NCBI RefSeq assembly: GCF_000315795.1
Contig: NZ_ANHY01000008.1
Span: 62,001-126,000 of the forward strand
DNA: 64,000 bases
From: Caenispirillum salinarum AK4
GTDB lineage: Bacteria > Pseudomonadota > Alphaproteobacteria > Rhodospirillales > Rhodospirillaceae
Direction of reading: 5' to 3'
Part shown: positions 1-9,746 of the stretch, piece by piece
Position numbering within the stretch: the stretch's first letter is position 1
How the letters are laid out: the number at the start of each line of letters is the position of its first letter
Program-made: the position numbers and the translations under genes
Notes under the pieces: model-generated
Seen by the model: only the letters and a program-made list of their open reading frames with translations
What the model was told of the DNA's origin: nothing
Database searches by the model: none

Positions 1-647
1 TCGGGCGCGTAAGGGGCGCCGACGGGGCAGGCGTGGCGGGCCTGGCAGCCGGTCTCGCGGCAGGCGGCGCCGGTCGTCGCCACATGGGCCTTGCAGGCCT
101 GCCAGTCGTAGCCCGCCTCGCTGAAGGCGGAGACGGGGCAGCCGCCGAGGCAGGGCGTGTCGACGCAGGAGTCGCATGGGTGCGGGCGCGCCGGCCGGGG
201 CGGCAGGTCCAGCGTTTCCGCAAACAGGACCGCCCCGCGATAGGCGTGCCACGGCCCGTAGTCCGGGTGCAGCAGCACACCGATGGGCGAAGGGCGCAGG
301 CCCTCCGCCTTCATGGCCCAGCGCTGGAACGGGTGGAACGGCGGCCCGCCGAAGGGGTAGACGACGCCTGCGCCCAGGTCCTCGGCCAGCGGCGCGAGAA
401 CGCTGCGGGTCCAGGCGTCCAGTTCGTGCGGCGCGTCGCCAGCGTTTCGAGCAGCGGAGAAGTGTGCCCACATCGCCGGCCCGGCGTTGCCCACCAGCGC
501 CACCGTGCGCACATCGGCGGCGAGACCGTCTTCGGGATCGGGATGAAAGGCGCCGCGCAGCAACAGTCCGTGGTCGGCCAGGCGCTCGGCGAGGGCGCGG
601 AGGCGGGGCGAGAGCTGGGTGGCGGCGTGGTCGGTGTCCGGCATCAT
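1..647 (-). CDS. 4Fe-4S ferredoxin-like protein, 3' end outside the window
   Basis: Read on the minus strand from ATG at 647 (a second ATG follows directly at 644) the frame stays open to the window edge, so the C-terminus is missing. About 215 residues are seen. The N-terminal 150 residues have motifs such as VALVGNAGPAMWAHF and HPFQRWAMKAEGL, resembling the substrate half of QueG-like proteins; a cysteine cluster follows (CDSCVDTPCLGGCP, then CKAHVATTGAAC, CRETGC and HACPVG). The first four cysteines suit one [4Fe-4S] cluster; the later ones may be structural or bind a second. I infer a small iron-sulphur protein of the epoxyqueuosine-reductase-like ferredoxin group, with unknown substrate. 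It lies 52 bases downstream of the DUF3072 gene on the same strand and may be cotranscribed. Confidence 0.75.
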   Translation of the reverse strand, partial: MMPDTDHAATQLSPRLRALAERLADHGLLLRGAFHPDPEDGLAADVRTVALVGNAGPAMWAHFSAARNAGDAPHELDAWTRSVLAPLAEDLGAGVVYPFGGPPFHPFQRWAMKAEGLRPSPIGVLLHPDYGPWHAYRGAVLFAETLDLPPRPARPHPCDSCVDTPCLGGCPVSAFSEAGYDWQACKAHVATTGAACRETGCQARHACPVGAPYAP

Positions 648-699
648 GGCGCCGCAGTCTCCGCCCAACGCCGCCGCCGCGCAAGAGGGGCGTCTGGTC

Positions 700-921
700 C
701 TACTGGCCGCGCCCGGTCTTCGCCTGCAGCGCCTCGATCCGTTCGGCGGCCTCGGCCTTGGTCAGCGTGTCGTCGAAGGGCTCGCCCGCCTCTTCCGTCA
801 GGGTCTTGAGGTAGCTTTTCTGGGCGTCCGTCATGGGCTCGTCCTTGGTGACCCAGTCCTCGGGGTCCTTCTGCAGGTTGCTGGGCGCATTGTCGTCGTG
901 GGGCACCTTGGGATTGGTCAT
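700..921 (-). CDS. DUF3072 family protein
   Basis: A 73-residue soluble, acidic protein. The stretch DPEDWVTKDEPMTDAQKSYL followed by LTEEAGEPFDDTLTKAEAAERI is the core of the DUF3072 family, small proteins of unknown function common in proteobacteria and actinobacteria. I place the start at ATG 921 (MTNPKV) because GGAGG lies about ten bases upstream; the in-frame ATG at 951 has no ribosome binding site. It has no signal peptide or membrane segment. Its role is unknown. Confidence 0.8.
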   Translation of the reverse strand: MTNPKVPHDDNAPSNLQKDPEDWVTKDEPMTDAQKSYLKTLTEEAGEPFDDTLTKAEAAERIEALQAKTGRGQ

Positions 922-1222
922 GGCAGGTTCGCCTCCGTCGCTGTTCGGCATTCGTTTCTGTCGGCGGAACGGCGAGGCCGCGCTTCCCGTTGCCGGCTTT
1001 CCCGGCCTTGACTCAAGCGCCGCGCGGGCCTATACCGTCCTCCTTCGCGTCTTCGAAGGGAGGGGCGGAGTGTGTTCATCATGCTGCTTCGGGCCATTGT
1101 GCTCCCGAGGGGGTCCGTCAGTCCGCGAGGGTTCGCGCACTGGCGCCGTCGGCGTTTGCGCCGAGCCGCATGACAGCACGTAATCGAGCGACCAAACGAA
1201 CGACCGGCACGGTGGACCCTGC
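922..1222. other. Intergenic region upstream of ffh
   Basis: About 300 bases between the divergent DUF3072 gene and ffh. It holds a small hairpin around 1039-1063 (CCTCCTTCG paired with CGAAGGGAGG). I looked for the small SRP RNA here because ffh follows, but saw no conserved SRP helix 8 or GNRA-type loop. No convincing promoter was found. Confidence 0.4.
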
Positions 1223-2791
1223 ATGTTCGAAAGTCTGTCCAATCGTCTAGGCGGCGTCTTCGACAAGCTGCGCAAGCGCGGCGCCCTGTCGGAGGACGAT
1301 GTCTCGGAGGCCATGCGCGAGGTGCGCGTCGCCCTCCTGGAGGCCGACGTCGCCCTGCCGGTGGTCAAGGACTTCGTCAAGAAGGTCAAGGAACGCGCCG
1401 TCGGGCAGGAGGTGATCAAGTCCGTCACCCCCGGCCAGATGGTCGTGAAGATCGTCAACGACGTCCTGGTGGAAACGCTGGGCGCCGACGACGAGGAAAG
1501 CCAGATCAACCTGCGCGCCGAGGCGCCGGTGCCGATCCTCATGGTCGGCCTGCAGGGTTCGGGCAAGACCACCACCTCGGGCAAGCTGGCGCTGCGGCTG
1601 CGCACGCGCGAGCGCAAGAAGGTCATGGTCGCCTCGCTGGACGTCTACCGCCCGGCTGCGCAGAAGCAGCTGGAGGTCGTCGCCGGTCAGGCCGAGGTCG
1701 ACAGCCTGCCCATCGTCATGGGCGAAATGCCGGTCGCCATCGCCAAGCGCGCCATGTCCGAAGGCCGCAAGGGCGGCTACGACGTGGTGATCCTGGACAC
1801 CGCCGGGCGCCTGCACATCGACCAGGAGCTGATGGACGAGGTCGCGCAGGTGCGCGACGCGGTGAAGCCGGCGGAAACTCTGCTGGTCACCGACGCCATG
1901 ATCGGCCAGGACGCCGTCAACCTGGCGCGCGAGTTCAACGAGAAGATCGGCATTTCCGGTATCGTGCTGACCCGCGTCGACGGTGACGCGCGCGGCGGTG
2001 CGGCGCTGTCCATGCGCGCGGTCACCGGCAAGCCCATCAAGCTGCTGGGCATGGGCGAGAAGCTCGATCAGCTGGAAGGCTTCCACGCCGACCGCATCGC
2101 CAGCCGCATCCTGGGCATGGGCGACGTCGTCAGCCTGGTGGAGAAGGCCGCCGAGTCCATCGAGGCCGAAGAGGCCGAGAAGATGGCCGCCAAGCTGATG
2201 GAGGGCAAGTTCGACATGAACGACATGCTCTCCCAGTTGCGCCAGATCCAGAAGATGGGCGACATCAAGGGCATCCTCGGCATGATGCCCGGCATCGGCA
2301 AGATGCAAAAGCAGATCGAGAACGCCAACATCGACGACAAGATGATCAAGCATCAGGAAGCGATCATCCTGTCCATGACGGCGAAGGAGCGCGCCAACCC
2401 CGCGCTCATGAAGGCCAGCCGCAAGAAGCGCGTCGCCGCCGGCTCCGGCACCACGGTGCAGGAGATCAACAAGCTGCTGAAACAGCATCAGCAGATGGCC
2501 GACGTCATGAAGAAAATGAAGAAGATGGGCGGCAAGAAGGGCCTCATGGGCGCCATGTCCAAGATGTTCGGCGGCGCCACGCCCCCGGCCGGCATGCCCG
2601 GCGGGATGCCTCCCGGAATGACGCCCGACATGCTGGCCGGCATGGGCGGCGGCAAGAAGGGCAAGAAGGGCCAGGGCGGCGGTGACGAGGCCATGCCCGA
2701 CATGTCGGCCCTCATGAAAGGCGGCGGCGCCGGTCCCGGCGGCCTGCCCCCCGATGTTCTGAAGGCCCTGAACAAGGGCAAGAAGAAGTAA
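1223..2791 (+). CDS. ffh: Signal recognition particle protein Ffh
   Basis: Protein part of the SRP: it binds signal sequences of nascent inner-membrane proteins together with 4.5S RNA and hands the ribosome to FtsY. The 522 residues show the N-domain four-helix bundle (about 1-95), the GTPase G domain with the P-loop [13 protein letters not shown] near 109-121, DTAGRLHID and [10 protein letters not shown], then the methionine-rich M domain from about residue 330. The C-terminus is longer than in E. coli Ffh (about 453) and ends in a low-complexity Gly/Met/Lys tail ([30 protein letters not shown]). The gene heads a block with rpsP, rimM, trmD and rplS, a common order in alphaproteobacteria. 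Confidence 0.98.
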   Translation: MFESLSNRLGGVFDKLRKRGALSEDDVSEAMREVRVALLEADVALPVVKDFVKKVKERAVGQEVIKSVTPGQMVVKIVNDVLVETLGADDEESQINLRAEAPVPILMVGLQGSGKTTTSGKLALRLRTRERKKVMVASLDVYRPAAQKQLEVVAGQAEVDSLPIVMGEMPVAIAKRAMSEGRKGGYDVVILDTAGRLHIDQELMDEVAQVRDAVKPAETLLVTDAMIGQDAVNLAREFNEKIGISGIVLTRVDGDARGGAALSMRAVTGKPIKLLGMGEKLDQLEGFHADRIASRILGMGDVVSLVEKAAESIEAEEAEKMAAKLMEGKFDMNDMLSQLRQIQKMGDIKGILGMMPGIGKMQKQIENANIDDKMIKHQEAIILSMTAKERANPALMKASRKKRVAAGSGTTVQEINKLLKQHQQMADVMKKMKKMGGKKGLMGAMSKMFGGATPPAGMPGGMPPGMTPDMLAGMGGGKKGKKGQGGGDEAMPDMSALMKGGGAGPGGLPPDVLKALNKGKKK

Positions 2792-2864
2792 CCAGACGGT
2801 CCCCGGCCACGGCGGACCCTCTCGAACCAACCAAACGCAATCAAGAAGACCTGGAGTAGTATCG

Positions 2865-3278
2865 ATGGCCCTGAAGATTCGTCTGTCCCGCGGCGGTGCC
2901 AAGAAGCGTCCGTTCTACCGCATCGTTCTCGCCGACAGCCGCAGCCCGCGCGACGGCCGCTTCCTGGAGCGCCTGGGGTCCTACAACCCGATGGTGCCGC
3001 AGGACCACGCCGACCGCGTGATCCTGAAGGACGAGCGCATCAAGCATTGGCTGGGCCAGGGCGCGCAGCCGACCGACCGCGTGCGCAAGCTGCTGGGCAT
3101 CGCCGGCATCGTCGAGATGCCGACCCCGCCGACCCAGACCAAGAAGAACCAGCCCAAGGCCAAGGCGCAGGAGCGCCTGCGCGAGCAGCAGGAGAAGGCC
3201 GCGGCCGCCGCCGCCGCCGCCGAGGAAGCCGCCGCCGCTCCGGCCGAGGGCGAGGGCGAGGGTGCGTCCGCCGAGTAA
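2865..3278 (+). CDS. rpsP: 30S ribosomal protein S16
   Basis: Small-subunit protein S16, which helps fold the 5' domain of 16S rRNA. The first 85 residues are canonical ([49 protein letters not shown]). The protein reaches 137 residues through a C-terminal extension of about 50 residues rich in Lys, Ala and Glu, typical of many alphaproteobacterial S16 proteins and probably disordered. A GGAG sequence about ten bases upstream supports ATG 2865. It follows ffh by 73 bases and precedes rimM. Confidence 0.98.
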   Translation: MALKIRLSRGGAKKRPFYRIVLADSRSPRDGRFLERLGSYNPMVPQDHADRVILKDERIKHWLGQGAQPTDRVRKLLGIAGIVEMPTPPTQTKKNQPKAKAQERLREQQEKAAAAAAAAEEAAAAPAEGEGEGASAE

Positions 3279-3332
3279 TCGGCGGATCGTGTCTCTTCCC
3301 AGGGCGATCTCCTGGTGCATCGGGGCCTTGCC

Positions 3333-3950
3333 ATGAGCAGCGCGCGCGATGATCGCGACCATCGGGTGCTTGTGGGCGTCATCGTCGGCGCCCACGGCAT
3401 CCGTGGCGACGTGAAGGTGAAAAGCTTCACCGCCGATCCGTCCGACGTGGCCGCCTACGGGCCGGTCATGACGGAGGACGGCGGGAAGCGGCTTGCCTTG
3501 CGCGTGAAGGGCGAGGGCAAGGGCACGGTGACCTGCTTCGTCAAGGGCGTCGCCGACCGCAACGCTGCCGAGGCGCTGAAGGGCACGCGGCTCTACCTGC
3601 CGCGCGAGAGCCTGCCAGCCGAGGCCGAGGACGACGAGTTCTATCACGCCGACCTAGTCGGGCTGACGGCCGAAATGGCCGACGGCTCCGGCCCGGTGGG
3701 CGAGGTGGTCGCCGTCTACGACTTCGGCGCCGGCGACGTGCTGGAACTGAAGCCGGTGGCCGGCGGCGTGTCGCCCAAGCCGGTCATGGTGCCCTTCACC
3801 CGCGACGTCTGCCCCATCGTGGACGTCAAGAAACGGCGGCTGGTCGTGGACCCGCCGCCGGGGCTGATCGACGCGCCGAAACCCGGCGAACAGGCCGAGG
3901 AGGCGGCTGCCGCGCAAGCCGACTCCGAAGCGGCCGGGGAGACGGAATGA
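3333..3950 (+). CDS. rimM: Ribosome maturation factor RimM
   Basis: RimM binds ribosomal protein S19 and assists maturation of the 30S head. The 205-residue frame starts with an unstructured stretch, then the RimM N-terminal beta-barrel ([20 protein letters not shown]) and a PRC-barrel half ([44 protein letters not shown]). I chose ATG 3333 with GGGG eight bases upstream; a GTG at 3315 would add six residues. The stop overlaps the trmD start (ATGA at 3947-3950), implying translational coupling. The Ala/Glu-rich tail after the PRC domain is lineage-type padding. Confidence 0.95.
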   Translation: MSSARDDRDHRVLVGVIVGAHGIRGDVKVKSFTADPSDVAAYGPVMTEDGGKRLALRVKGEGKGTVTCFVKGVADRNAAEALKGTRLYLPRESLPAEAEDDEFYHADLVGLTAEMADGSGPVGEVVAVYDFGAGDVLELKPVAGGVSPKPVMVPFTRDVCPIVDVKKRRLVVDPPPGLIDAPKPGEQAEEAAAAQADSEAAGETE

Positions 3951-4669
3951 CGGCGCCGGCGTTCAAGGCGACCGTTCTGACGCTCTTTCCCGAGATGTTT
4001 CCGGGTCCGCTGGGCCACAGTCTGGCGGGAAAGGCGTTGAAGGACGGCCTGTGGTCGTTGGAAACGGTGGACATCCGTGCCCACGCGCGCGATAAACACC
4101 GCACCGTCGACGACACGCCCTTCGGCGGGGGTGCCGGCATGGTCATGCGTCCCGACGTGGTGGACGCGGCGATCACCGCCGCCCATCCCGGCGAGGGGCC
4201 GTTGATCTACCTCACCCCGCGGGGCGAGGTGCTGCGGCAGCCGCGGGTCAAGGCCCTGGCGAAGGAGCCGGCGGTGACGATCCTCTGCGGGCGGTACGAA
4301 GGCGTCGACCAGCGTGTGCTGGACAAGCACAACGCCCTGGAGATCAGCATCGGCGACTTCGTGCTGTCGGGCGGCGAGGCGGCGGCCATCACCCTGCTGG
4401 ACGCGGTGGTGCGCATGGTCCCCGGCGTCGTCGGCAAGACGGAGTCGCTGGAAGACGAGAGTTTCGAAACCGGCCTGCTGGAATACCCGCTGTATACGCG
4501 GCCGCAGGTCTGGAACGACGTTCCGGTGCCCGATGTGTTGATGAGCGGCCATCACGCCAACATCGACAAGTGGCGCCGGCAACAGGCGGAAGACATCACC
4601 CGGCAGCGCCGCCCCGACCTGTGGTCGGGCTACGTCGCCGCCCAGAAGCAAGAGCAAGAGGGTCAATAG
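3947..4669 (+). CDS. trmD: tRNA (guanine-N1)-methyltransferase TrmD
   Basis: TrmD uses S-adenosylmethionine to make m1G37 in tRNAs with G36, preventing +1 frameshifts. The 240 residues fit the family length. Visible motifs are [20 protein letters not shown] at the N-terminus, the [17 protein letters not shown] loop, [19 protein letters not shown] and the knotted SPOUT segment [16 protein letters not shown], plus the [12 protein letters not shown] tail segment. It starts inside the end of rimM and is followed three bases later by rplS. Confidence 0.98.
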   Translation: MTAPAFKATVLTLFPEMFPGPLGHSLAGKALKDGLWSLETVDIRAHARDKHRTVDDTPFGGGAGMVMRPDVVDAAITAAHPGEGPLIYLTPRGEVLRQPRVKALAKEPAVTILCGRYEGVDQRVLDKHNALEISIGDFVLSGGEAAAITLLDAVVRMVPGVVGKTESLEDESFETGLLEYPLYTRPQVWNDVPVPDVLMSGHHANIDKWRRQQAEDITRQRRPDLWSGYVAAQKQEQEGQ

Positions 4670-4672
4670 GTT

Positions 4673-5134
4673 ATGAACATCATTCAGCAGCTCGAGAAAG
4701 AGCAGGTCGAGAAGCTCACCCCGGAGCACGGCATCCCCGAGTTCAAGCCGGGCGACACGGTGCGCGTCCACGTGAAGGTGGTCGAAGGCAACCGCGAGCG
4801 CGTGCAGGCCTACGAGGGCGTGTGCATCGCCCGCCGCAACGCCGGCATCAACGGCAGCTTCACGGTCCGCAAGATCTCCTTCGGCGAAGGCGTCGAGCGC
4901 GTGTTCCCGCTGTACTCCCCGGCGCTGGAGCGCATCGAGGTGGTGCGTCGCGGTAAGGTCCGCCGCGCGAAGCTGTACTACCTGCGCGATCGCCGTGGCC
5001 GTTCGGCCCGCATCGTCGAGGACACGCAGGCCACCATCAAGGCGAAGGCCCACGAGCGCAACGTCGACCAGGAGCTGCGCGCCAAGGCCGCCGAGAAGGG
5101 CGAGCAGCCCGCGGTGAAGCCCGGCAAGAAGTAA
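4673..5134 (+). CDS. rplS: 50S ribosomal protein L19
   Basis: L19 sits at the 30S-50S interface of the large subunit. The 153 residues carry the family core ([75 protein letters not shown]). A short Lys/Glu/Ala C-terminal extension follows residue 120. The gene follows trmD by three bases and is the last of the ffh-rplS block; two hairpins after its stop look like terminators. Confidence 0.98.
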   Translation: MNIIQQLEKEQVEKLTPEHGIPEFKPGDTVRVHVKVVEGNRERVQAYEGVCIARRNAGINGSFTVRKISFGEGVERVFPLYSPALERIEVVRRGKVRRAKLYYLRDRRGRSARIVEDTQATIKAKAHERNVDQELRAKAAEKGEQPAVKPGKK

Positions 5135-5143
5135 GGTCTGGCA

Positions 5144-5190
5144 TCGGCGGCTCCATCGTTTTCAAGGCGATGGGGCTGCCGACACGTTTT
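5144..5190 (+). terminator. Rho-independent terminator after rplS
   Basis: A 15-base inverted repeat (5144-5158 and 5168-5182, with G-U pairs) separated by nine bases and followed by CACGTTTT. It lies ten bases after the rplS stop and should end the ffh-rplS transcript. Confidence 0.75.
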
Positions 5191-5237
5191 ACCGGGCGTT
5201 TCGGTTCCGACTCTGTTGGACGCCGCGCCCGGTTTTT
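5191..5237 (+). terminator. Second hairpin with T-run between rplS and leuC
   Basis: ACCGGGCG at 5191-5198 pairs with CGCCCGGT at 5226-5233, followed by TTTT. The loop is long (about 27 bases), so it is weaker than the first hairpin. It may be a back-up terminator or part of an attenuator for the leu genes; I see no leucine-rich leader peptide. Confidence 0.5.
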
Positions 5238-5334
5238 CATATGCTGCCCGCCGCCCGCGCCGATCGGGATGCGGGCGACAGCCCTGCGCCGCCGCGCGGG
5301 CACCGGAATGATGCTATACGGAGTGGACCGGAAG

Positions 5335-6765
5335 ATGGCCGAGCCTCGCACTCTTTTCGACAAGATCTGGCAGTCGCACCTGGTGGACGTTCAGGACGAC
5401 GGCACCTGCCTGATCTACATCGACCGCCACATGGTGCACGAGGTCACCAGCCCGCAGGCCTTCGAGGGACTGCGCAACGCCGGCCGCCAGGTCCGCCGCC
5501 CGGCCAACACCCTGGCCGTCGCCGACCACAACGTGCCGACCACCGACCGCTCCGCCGGCATCACCGACCCGGAAAGCCGCATCCAGGTGGAAACCCTGGA
5601 AAAGAACGCCGCCGAGTTCGGCGTGCCCTACTACGCCATGGACGACATCCGCCAGGGCATCGTGCATATCGTCGGGCCGGAGCAGGGCTTCACCCTGCCG
5701 GGCATGACCATCGTGTGCGGTGATTCCCACACCGCCACGCACGGCGCCTTCGGCGCGCTGGCGTTCGGCATCGGCACGTCCGAGGTGGAGCACGTTCTGG
5801 CGACCCAGACGCTGCTGCAGTCGCCGGCCAAGAACATGCGCGTCACCGTCAAGGGCCAGCCCGGCCCGGGCGTGACCGCCAAGGACATCGTGCTGGCCAT
5901 CATCGGCGAGCTGGGCACCGCCGGCGGCACGGGCTACGTCATCGAATACGCCGGCGAGGCCATCACCAGCCTGTCCATGGAAGGCCGTATGACGGTCTGC
6001 AACATGACCATCGAGGCGGGCGCCCGCGCCGGCCTGATCGCGCCGGACGAGACGACGTTCAACTACGTCAAGGGCCGTCCGCTGGCGCCCAAGGGCGCGG
6101 CCTGGGAAGCGGCCGTCAACTACTGGAAGACGCTCAAGTCCGACGAGGGCGCGCACTTCGACAAGGAGATCGTGCTCGACGCCGCCACCATCGAGCCGCG
6201 CGTGACCTGGGGCACCAGCCCCGAGGACGTGCTGCCGATCTCCGCCAAGGTGCCGGCGCCGTCCGACTTCAAGGACGAGAGCAAGCAGAAGGCCGTTGCC
6301 CGCGCGCTGGAATACATGGGCCTGACCGCCGGCACGCCGCTGGAGGAGGTTCCGGTCGACGTGGTCTTCATCGGCAGCTGCACCAACGGCCGTATCGAGG
6401 ACCTGCGCGCCGCCGCCGCGGTCGCCAAGGGCCGCAAGGTGGCGGAGGGCGTCCAGGCCATGGTCGTGCCGGGCTCGGGCCTGGTAAAGGAAATGGCCGA
6501 GGAAGAGGGCCTGGACCAGATCTTCCTCGAGGCCGGCTTCGAATGGCGCGAGCCCGGCTGCTCCATGTGCCTGGCCATGAACGCCGACAAGCTGACCCCG
6601 GGCCAGCGCAGCGCCTCCACGTCCAACCGCAATTTCGAGGGCCGTCAGGGCCGCGGCGGCCGCACTCACCTGGTCAGCCCCGGCATGGCGGCGGCGGCGG
6701 CCATCACCGGGCGCCTGACTGATGTGCGCAAGCTGCCGGCGGTGGAGCCGGCCCCGGCGGGCTGA
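5335..6765 (+). CDS. leuC: 3-isopropylmalate dehydratase large subunit
   Basis: Large subunit of the LeuCD isomerase, which converts 2-isopropylmalate to 3-isopropylmalate in leucine synthesis; cytoplasmic [4Fe-4S] enzyme. The 476 residues match the family. Seen: the start [15 protein letters not shown], the [11 protein letters not shown] motif, [20 protein letters not shown], and the cluster ligands in [14 protein letters not shown] and [10 protein letters not shown], followed by [19 protein letters not shown] place the start at ATG 5335, where the aconitase-family N-terminus begins; the frame is open further upstream but that part resembles nothing. The partner leuD lies 414 bases downstream, separated by a small unknown gene. 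Confidence 0.97.
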   Translation: MAEPRTLFDKIWQSHLVDVQDDGTCLIYIDRHMVHEVTSPQAFEGLRNAGRQVRRPANTLAVADHNVPTTDRSAGITDPESRIQVETLEKNAAEFGVPYYAMDDIRQGIVHIVGPEQGFTLPGMTIVCGDSHTATHGAFGALAFGIGTSEVEHVLATQTLLQSPAKNMRVTVKGQPGPGVTAKDIVLAIIGELGTAGGTGYVIEYAGEAITSLSMEGRMTVCNMTIEAGARAGLIAPDETTFNYVKGRPLAPKGAAWEAAVNYWKTLKSDEGAHFDKEIVLDAATIEPRVTWGTSPEDVLPISAKVPAPSDFKDESKQKAVARALEYMGLTAGTPLEEVPVDVVFIGSCTNGRIEDLRAAAAVAKGRKVAEGVQAMVVPGSGLVKEMAEEEGLDQIFLEAGFEWREPGCSMCLAMNADKLTPGQRSASTSNRNFEGRQGRGGRTHLVSPGMAAAAAITGRLTDVRKLPAVEPAPAG

Positions 6766-6789
6766 CCGGGAGCGCCGGTCGCAACGACT

Positions 6790-6820
<31 letters not shown>

Positions 6821-6894
6821 GCCGACGCTGGGGACGGGGGCGACAAGACCGCCGCCCCGCCGGCCTGAACCGCGAGAGAGAAGAGGATCAAGGC

Positions 6895-7170
6895 ATGGCC
6901 AAGGGTGCGATGGAGTCCCTGTACGTGGACCCGACGACGCGCTTCGTCAATTCGCTGATCACCTCGGAGATCGAGGTGTCAAACAGCCTGCTGGACCGCA
7001 TCTGGCCGCGCTTCTCGGCCGACCTGCTGATCCAGGACGAGTGCGAGATGATGGCCGACGCCGGCGATTTCGACGGCGACGAGTTCGAAATCGAGTTCGA
7101 GGCGGACGAGGACGAGGACGGGTTCCTCGCCAACCTGCTGCAGTGGTCGCCCCGTCGCAAAAAGGGATGA
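6895..7170 (+). CDS. Small acidic protein of unknown function between leuC and leuD
   Basis: A 91-residue protein that I do not recognise. The N-terminal half (MAKGAMESLYVDPTTRFVNS, ITSEIEVSNSLLDRIWPRFS) looks helical; the C-terminal half is strongly acidic (DFDGDEFEIEFEADEDEDGF) and ends with a basic RRKKG. It has no signal peptide or membrane segment. A purine-rich AGAGGATCAAGG upstream of ATG 6895 supports translation. It sits nine bases before leuD on the same strand, so it is very probably in the leu operon. It could be an assembly or iron-sulphur factor for LeuCD or unrelated; nothing in the sequence decides this. Confidence 0.7.
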   Translation: MAKGAMESLYVDPTTRFVNSLITSEIEVSNSLLDRIWPRFSADLLIQDECEMMADAGDFDGDEFEIEFEADEDEDGFLANLLQWSPRRKKG

Positions 7171-7179
7171 GCAAGGACG

Positions 7180-7812
7180 ATGGAAAAGTTCACCAAACTC
7201 ACCGGCGTGGCGGCGCCGCTGCCCATGATCAACGTCGACACCGACATGATCATCCCCAAGCAGTTTCTCAAGACCATCAAGCGCACCGGCCTGGGCAAGA
7301 ACCTGTTCGACGAGATGCGCTATGACGACAACGGCAACGAGGTGCCGGATTTCGTCCTGAACAAGCCGGCCTACCGCAACGCGCAGATCCTGGTGACGGG
7401 CGAGAACTTCGGCTGCGGCTCCTCGCGCGAGCACGCGCCCTGGGCGCTGCTGGACTTCGGCATCCGGGCGATCATCGCGCCCAGCTTCGCCGACATCTTC
7501 TACAACAACTGCTTCAAGAACGGCATCCTGCCCATCCGCCTGCCGCAGGAGCAGGTCGATGCGCTGATGGAAGACGCCGAGCGCGGCGCCAACGCCACCG
7601 TGACCGTCGACCTGGAAAACCAGGTCATCACCGGCCCGGACGGCGGCTCCATTTCCTTCGAGATCGACCCGTTCCGCAAGCACTGCCTGATGGAGGGCCT
7701 GGACGACATCGGCCTGACGCTCCAGAAGGACGACAAGATCGCCAGCTTCGAGCAGAAGCTGGGCCGCGAGCAGCCGTGGGCGACCCCCGCCGGCAACGCG
7801 CCGGCCGCGTGA
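7180..7812 (+). CDS. leuD: 3-isopropylmalate dehydratase small subunit
   Basis: Small, swivelling subunit of LeuCD. The 210 residues carry the family motifs: [19 protein letters not shown] near the N-terminus, the catalytic loop [40 protein letters not shown], and a C-terminal domain ending in the usual variable tail. AAGGACG before ATG 7180 is the ribosome binding site. A strong hairpin follows 46 bases after the stop, so leuB probably has its own promoter or depends on read-through. Confidence 0.97.
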   Translation: MEKFTKLTGVAAPLPMINVDTDMIIPKQFLKTIKRTGLGKNLFDEMRYDDNGNEVPDFVLNKPAYRNAQILVTGENFGCGSSREHAPWALLDFGIRAIIAPSFADIFYNNCFKNGILPIRLPQEQVDALMEDAERGANATVTVDLENQVITGPDGGSISFEIDPFRKHCLMEGLDDIGLTLQKDDKIASFEQKLGREQPWATPAGNAPAA

Positions 7813-7858
7813 GCGGGGCGGGGACGTATCCTCCCCTTCGACCGCGACGCATTCGACG

Positions 7859-7888
7859 AAGGGGCCCCGCCGTGGGCCCCTTTTTCTT
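7859..7888 (+). terminator. Rho-independent terminator after leuD
   Basis: AAGGGGCCC (7859-7867) pairs with GGGCCCCTT (7874-7882) around a six-base loop, and the 3' arm runs into TTTTTCTT. It ends the leuC-leuD unit. Confidence 0.85.
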
Positions 7889-7968
7889 GGTGGTGAACCA
7901 GACGATCCGCCGCCCGACCGGATGATCCGGCCTCTGGCGCGGCTCCTACACATAAGGATGAGTAGACG

Positions 7969-9084
7969 ATGGCTGATGTGAAGAAGGTTCTCGTCCTGCC
8001 CGGCGACGGCATCGGGCCCGAGGTCATGACCCAGGTGCGCCGCATCATGGGCTGGCTGGAAGACGCCGGGAAGGTCAAGTTCGAGGTAACCGAGGGCCTG
8101 CTGGGCGGCGCCGCCATCGACGCCACCGGCGGCCCCATGCCGGACGAGACCCTGACGGCCGCCAAGGCCTCGGACGCCGTGCTGCTGGGCGCCGTCGGCG
8201 GGCCCAAGTGGGACGACCTGCCCTTCGACATCAAGCCGGAGCGCGGCCTGCTGGGCATCCGCAAGGAGCTGGGCCTGTTCGCCAACCTGCGCCCCGCCGT
8301 GGTCTTCGACGCCCTGGCCGAGGCCTCCACGTTGAAGCTGGACGTGGTCAAGGGCCTGGACATCATGATCGTCCGCGAGCTGACGGGCGGCATCTACTTC
8401 GGCCAGCCGCGCGGCATCGAGACCCTGCCGGACGGCACCCGCAAGGGCCTGAACAGCCTCGTCTACACCACGCCCGAGATCACCCGCATCGGCAAGGTCG
8501 CCATGGACCTGGCCATGAAGCGCGGCAAGAAGGTGTGCTCCGTCGACAAGGCCAACGTGCTGGAGTGCACGGTCCTGTGGCGCGAGGAAATGATCAAGCT
8601 GCAGCAGGAGCAGTACCCGGAAATCGAGTTGTCGCACATGTACGTCGACAACGCCTCCATGCAGCTGGTGCGCAACCCCAAGCAGTTCGACGTGATGGTC
8701 ACGACCAACATGTTCGGCGACATCCTGTCCGACACCGCTGCCATGCTGACCGGCTCGCTCGGCATGCTGCCCTCGGCCTCGCTGGGGGATGCCGACGCCA
8801 ATGGCAAGCGCTATGCGCTCTATGAGCCGGTGCACGGCTCCGCGCCGGACATCGCCGGCCAGAACCTGGCGAACCCGCTGGCGACGATCCTGTCGTTCAC
8901 CATGATGCTGCGCTACAGCTTCGACATGATGGCCGAGGCCGACCTGATCGAGCAGGCCATCCAGACCGTCCTGAATGCCGGCATCCGCACCGGCGACATC
9001 ATGCAGGAGGGTGCCACCAAGGTCGGCACCGTCGAGATGGGCGACGCCGTGCTGAAGGAAATGGACGCGCTGGCGAAGGGCTGA
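7969..9084 (+). CDS. leuB: 3-isopropylmalate dehydrogenase
   Basis: LeuB oxidises and decarboxylates 3-isopropylmalate to 2-oxoisocaproate with NAD. At 371 residues it has the normal length. Motifs: [20 protein letters not shown] at the N-terminus, the substrate loop [53 protein letters not shown] and the NAD-selecting [19 protein letters not shown]. It is separated from leuD by about 156 bases including a terminator. Confidence 0.98.
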   Translation: MADVKKVLVLPGDGIGPEVMTQVRRIMGWLEDAGKVKFEVTEGLLGGAAIDATGGPMPDETLTAAKASDAVLLGAVGGPKWDDLPFDIKPERGLLGIRKELGLFANLRPAVVFDALAEASTLKLDVVKGLDIMIVRELTGGIYFGQPRGIETLPDGTRKGLNSLVYTTPEITRIGKVAMDLAMKRGKKVCSVDKANVLECTVLWREEMIKLQQEQYPEIELSHMYVDNASMQLVRNPKQFDVMVTTNMFGDILSDTAAMLTGSLGMLPSASLGDADANGKRYALYEPVHGSAPDIAGQNLANPLATILSFTMMLRYSFDMMAEADLIEQAIQTVLNAGIRTGDIMQEGATKVGTVEMGDAVLKEMDALAKG

Positions 9085-9093
9085 CGGAGCTTG

Positions 9094-9156
9094 TCGGGGC
9101 TGCCGCCCCGACACCCCGCTCGGGGAGCACAGCTCCCCGAACCCCTCAGTTTTCTG
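9094..9156 (+). repeat. Intergenic hairpin repeat, copy 1
   Basis: Two adjoining hairpins after leuB: TCGGGGC-TGCC-GCCCCGA (9094-9111) and CGGGGAGCACAGCTCCCCG (9121-9139), followed by AACCCCTCAGTTTT. The second part is closely matched, on the opposite strand, near 59857-59900, so this is a repeat family with terminator-like shape. Confidence 0.65.
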
Positions 9157-9158
9157 TG

Positions 9159-9195
9159 AATGGCCCGGCGCCAATGTGGTGCCGGGCCATTCTCT
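9159..9195 (+). terminator. Rho-independent terminator after leuB
   Basis: An 11-base perfect stem AATGGCCCGGC (9159-9169) with GCCGGGCCATT (9181-9191) closes an 11-base loop and is followed by CTCTTGTG. The T-run is poor but the stem is strong; it separates leuB from the channel gene. Confidence 0.65.
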
Positions 9196-9251
9196 TGTGC
9201 CGGTCCTTTAGCAGTGGCATTCTCGCGCTCAACCGGGGCGGGAGATTGTGG

Positions 9252-9740
9252 ATGGCAAAGGAAGAGGGAGGCGTGCGGCGGCGCTGGCATTGGGTGGTCG
9301 TGCCGCTGGTGATGAATATCGCCGTCGCGGTATACCCGTGGATACTGTTCGCCGGGTCCGGCCCGTTGGCGCCGGAGGGGATATCTGCCATCAGCGCGGT
9401 TGCCATCGCGCTCTCTGGGACGCTCTTTTCGCTGATGGCGCTGGTCGGGCTGACGGTGCACGACTTCAGCCGCCACAGCCTTGGGCTCTCGTTGTTGAGC
9501 CAGACGGTTCTGCTGATCGCCGTCTACTTCGGCACCTACTATGTCTACGACCCTGCCCACTTCGACGGGGCGTGGAGCCGTGCGCTCTATTTCACGATCG
9601 TGACGTGGACGACGCTTGGCTACGGGGATATCGCGCCACCTCCCGGCCTTGAGCTTCTGGCGGCGATGGAAGCTCTGCTCGGTTACGTCTTCCTGGGCCT
9701 GATCGTGGCGTGGTCTTCCGCCTTGATCGCACGCTCCTGA
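9252..9740 (+). CDS. Two-pore-helix potassium channel family protein
   Basis: A 162-residue inner-membrane protein with four hydrophobic segments at about 14-35, 46-68, 80-100 and 137-158. Before the last one lies TWTTLGYGDIAPP (118-130), a potassium selectivity filter (TLGYGD) of the Ion_trans_2 type. It therefore most likely forms a tetrameric K+ or cation channel; there is no RCK or cyclic nucleotide domain. I chose ATG 9252 (MAKEEGG) with GGGAG upstream. Upstream in-frame codons overlap the leuB terminator and are unlikely to be translated. It stands alone between leuB and acnA. Confidence 0.8.
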   Translation: MAKEEGGVRRRWHWVVVPLVMNIAVAVYPWILFAGSGPLAPEGISAISAVAIALSGTLFSLMALVGLTVHDFSRHSLGLSLLSQTVLLIAVYFGTYYVYDPAHFDGAWSRALYFTIVTWTTLGYGDIAPPPGLELLAAMEALLGYVFLGLIVAWSSALIARS

Positions 9741-9746
9741 AGGTGA

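Noticed and set aside
922-1222. SRP RNA gene next to ffh
   Set aside because: No conserved helix 8 or GNRA tetraloop pattern could be found; only a small unrelated hairpin.
5135-5334. Leucine attenuator with a leader peptide before leuC
   Set aside because: Two terminator-like hairpins are present, but no short frame with a run of leucine codons.
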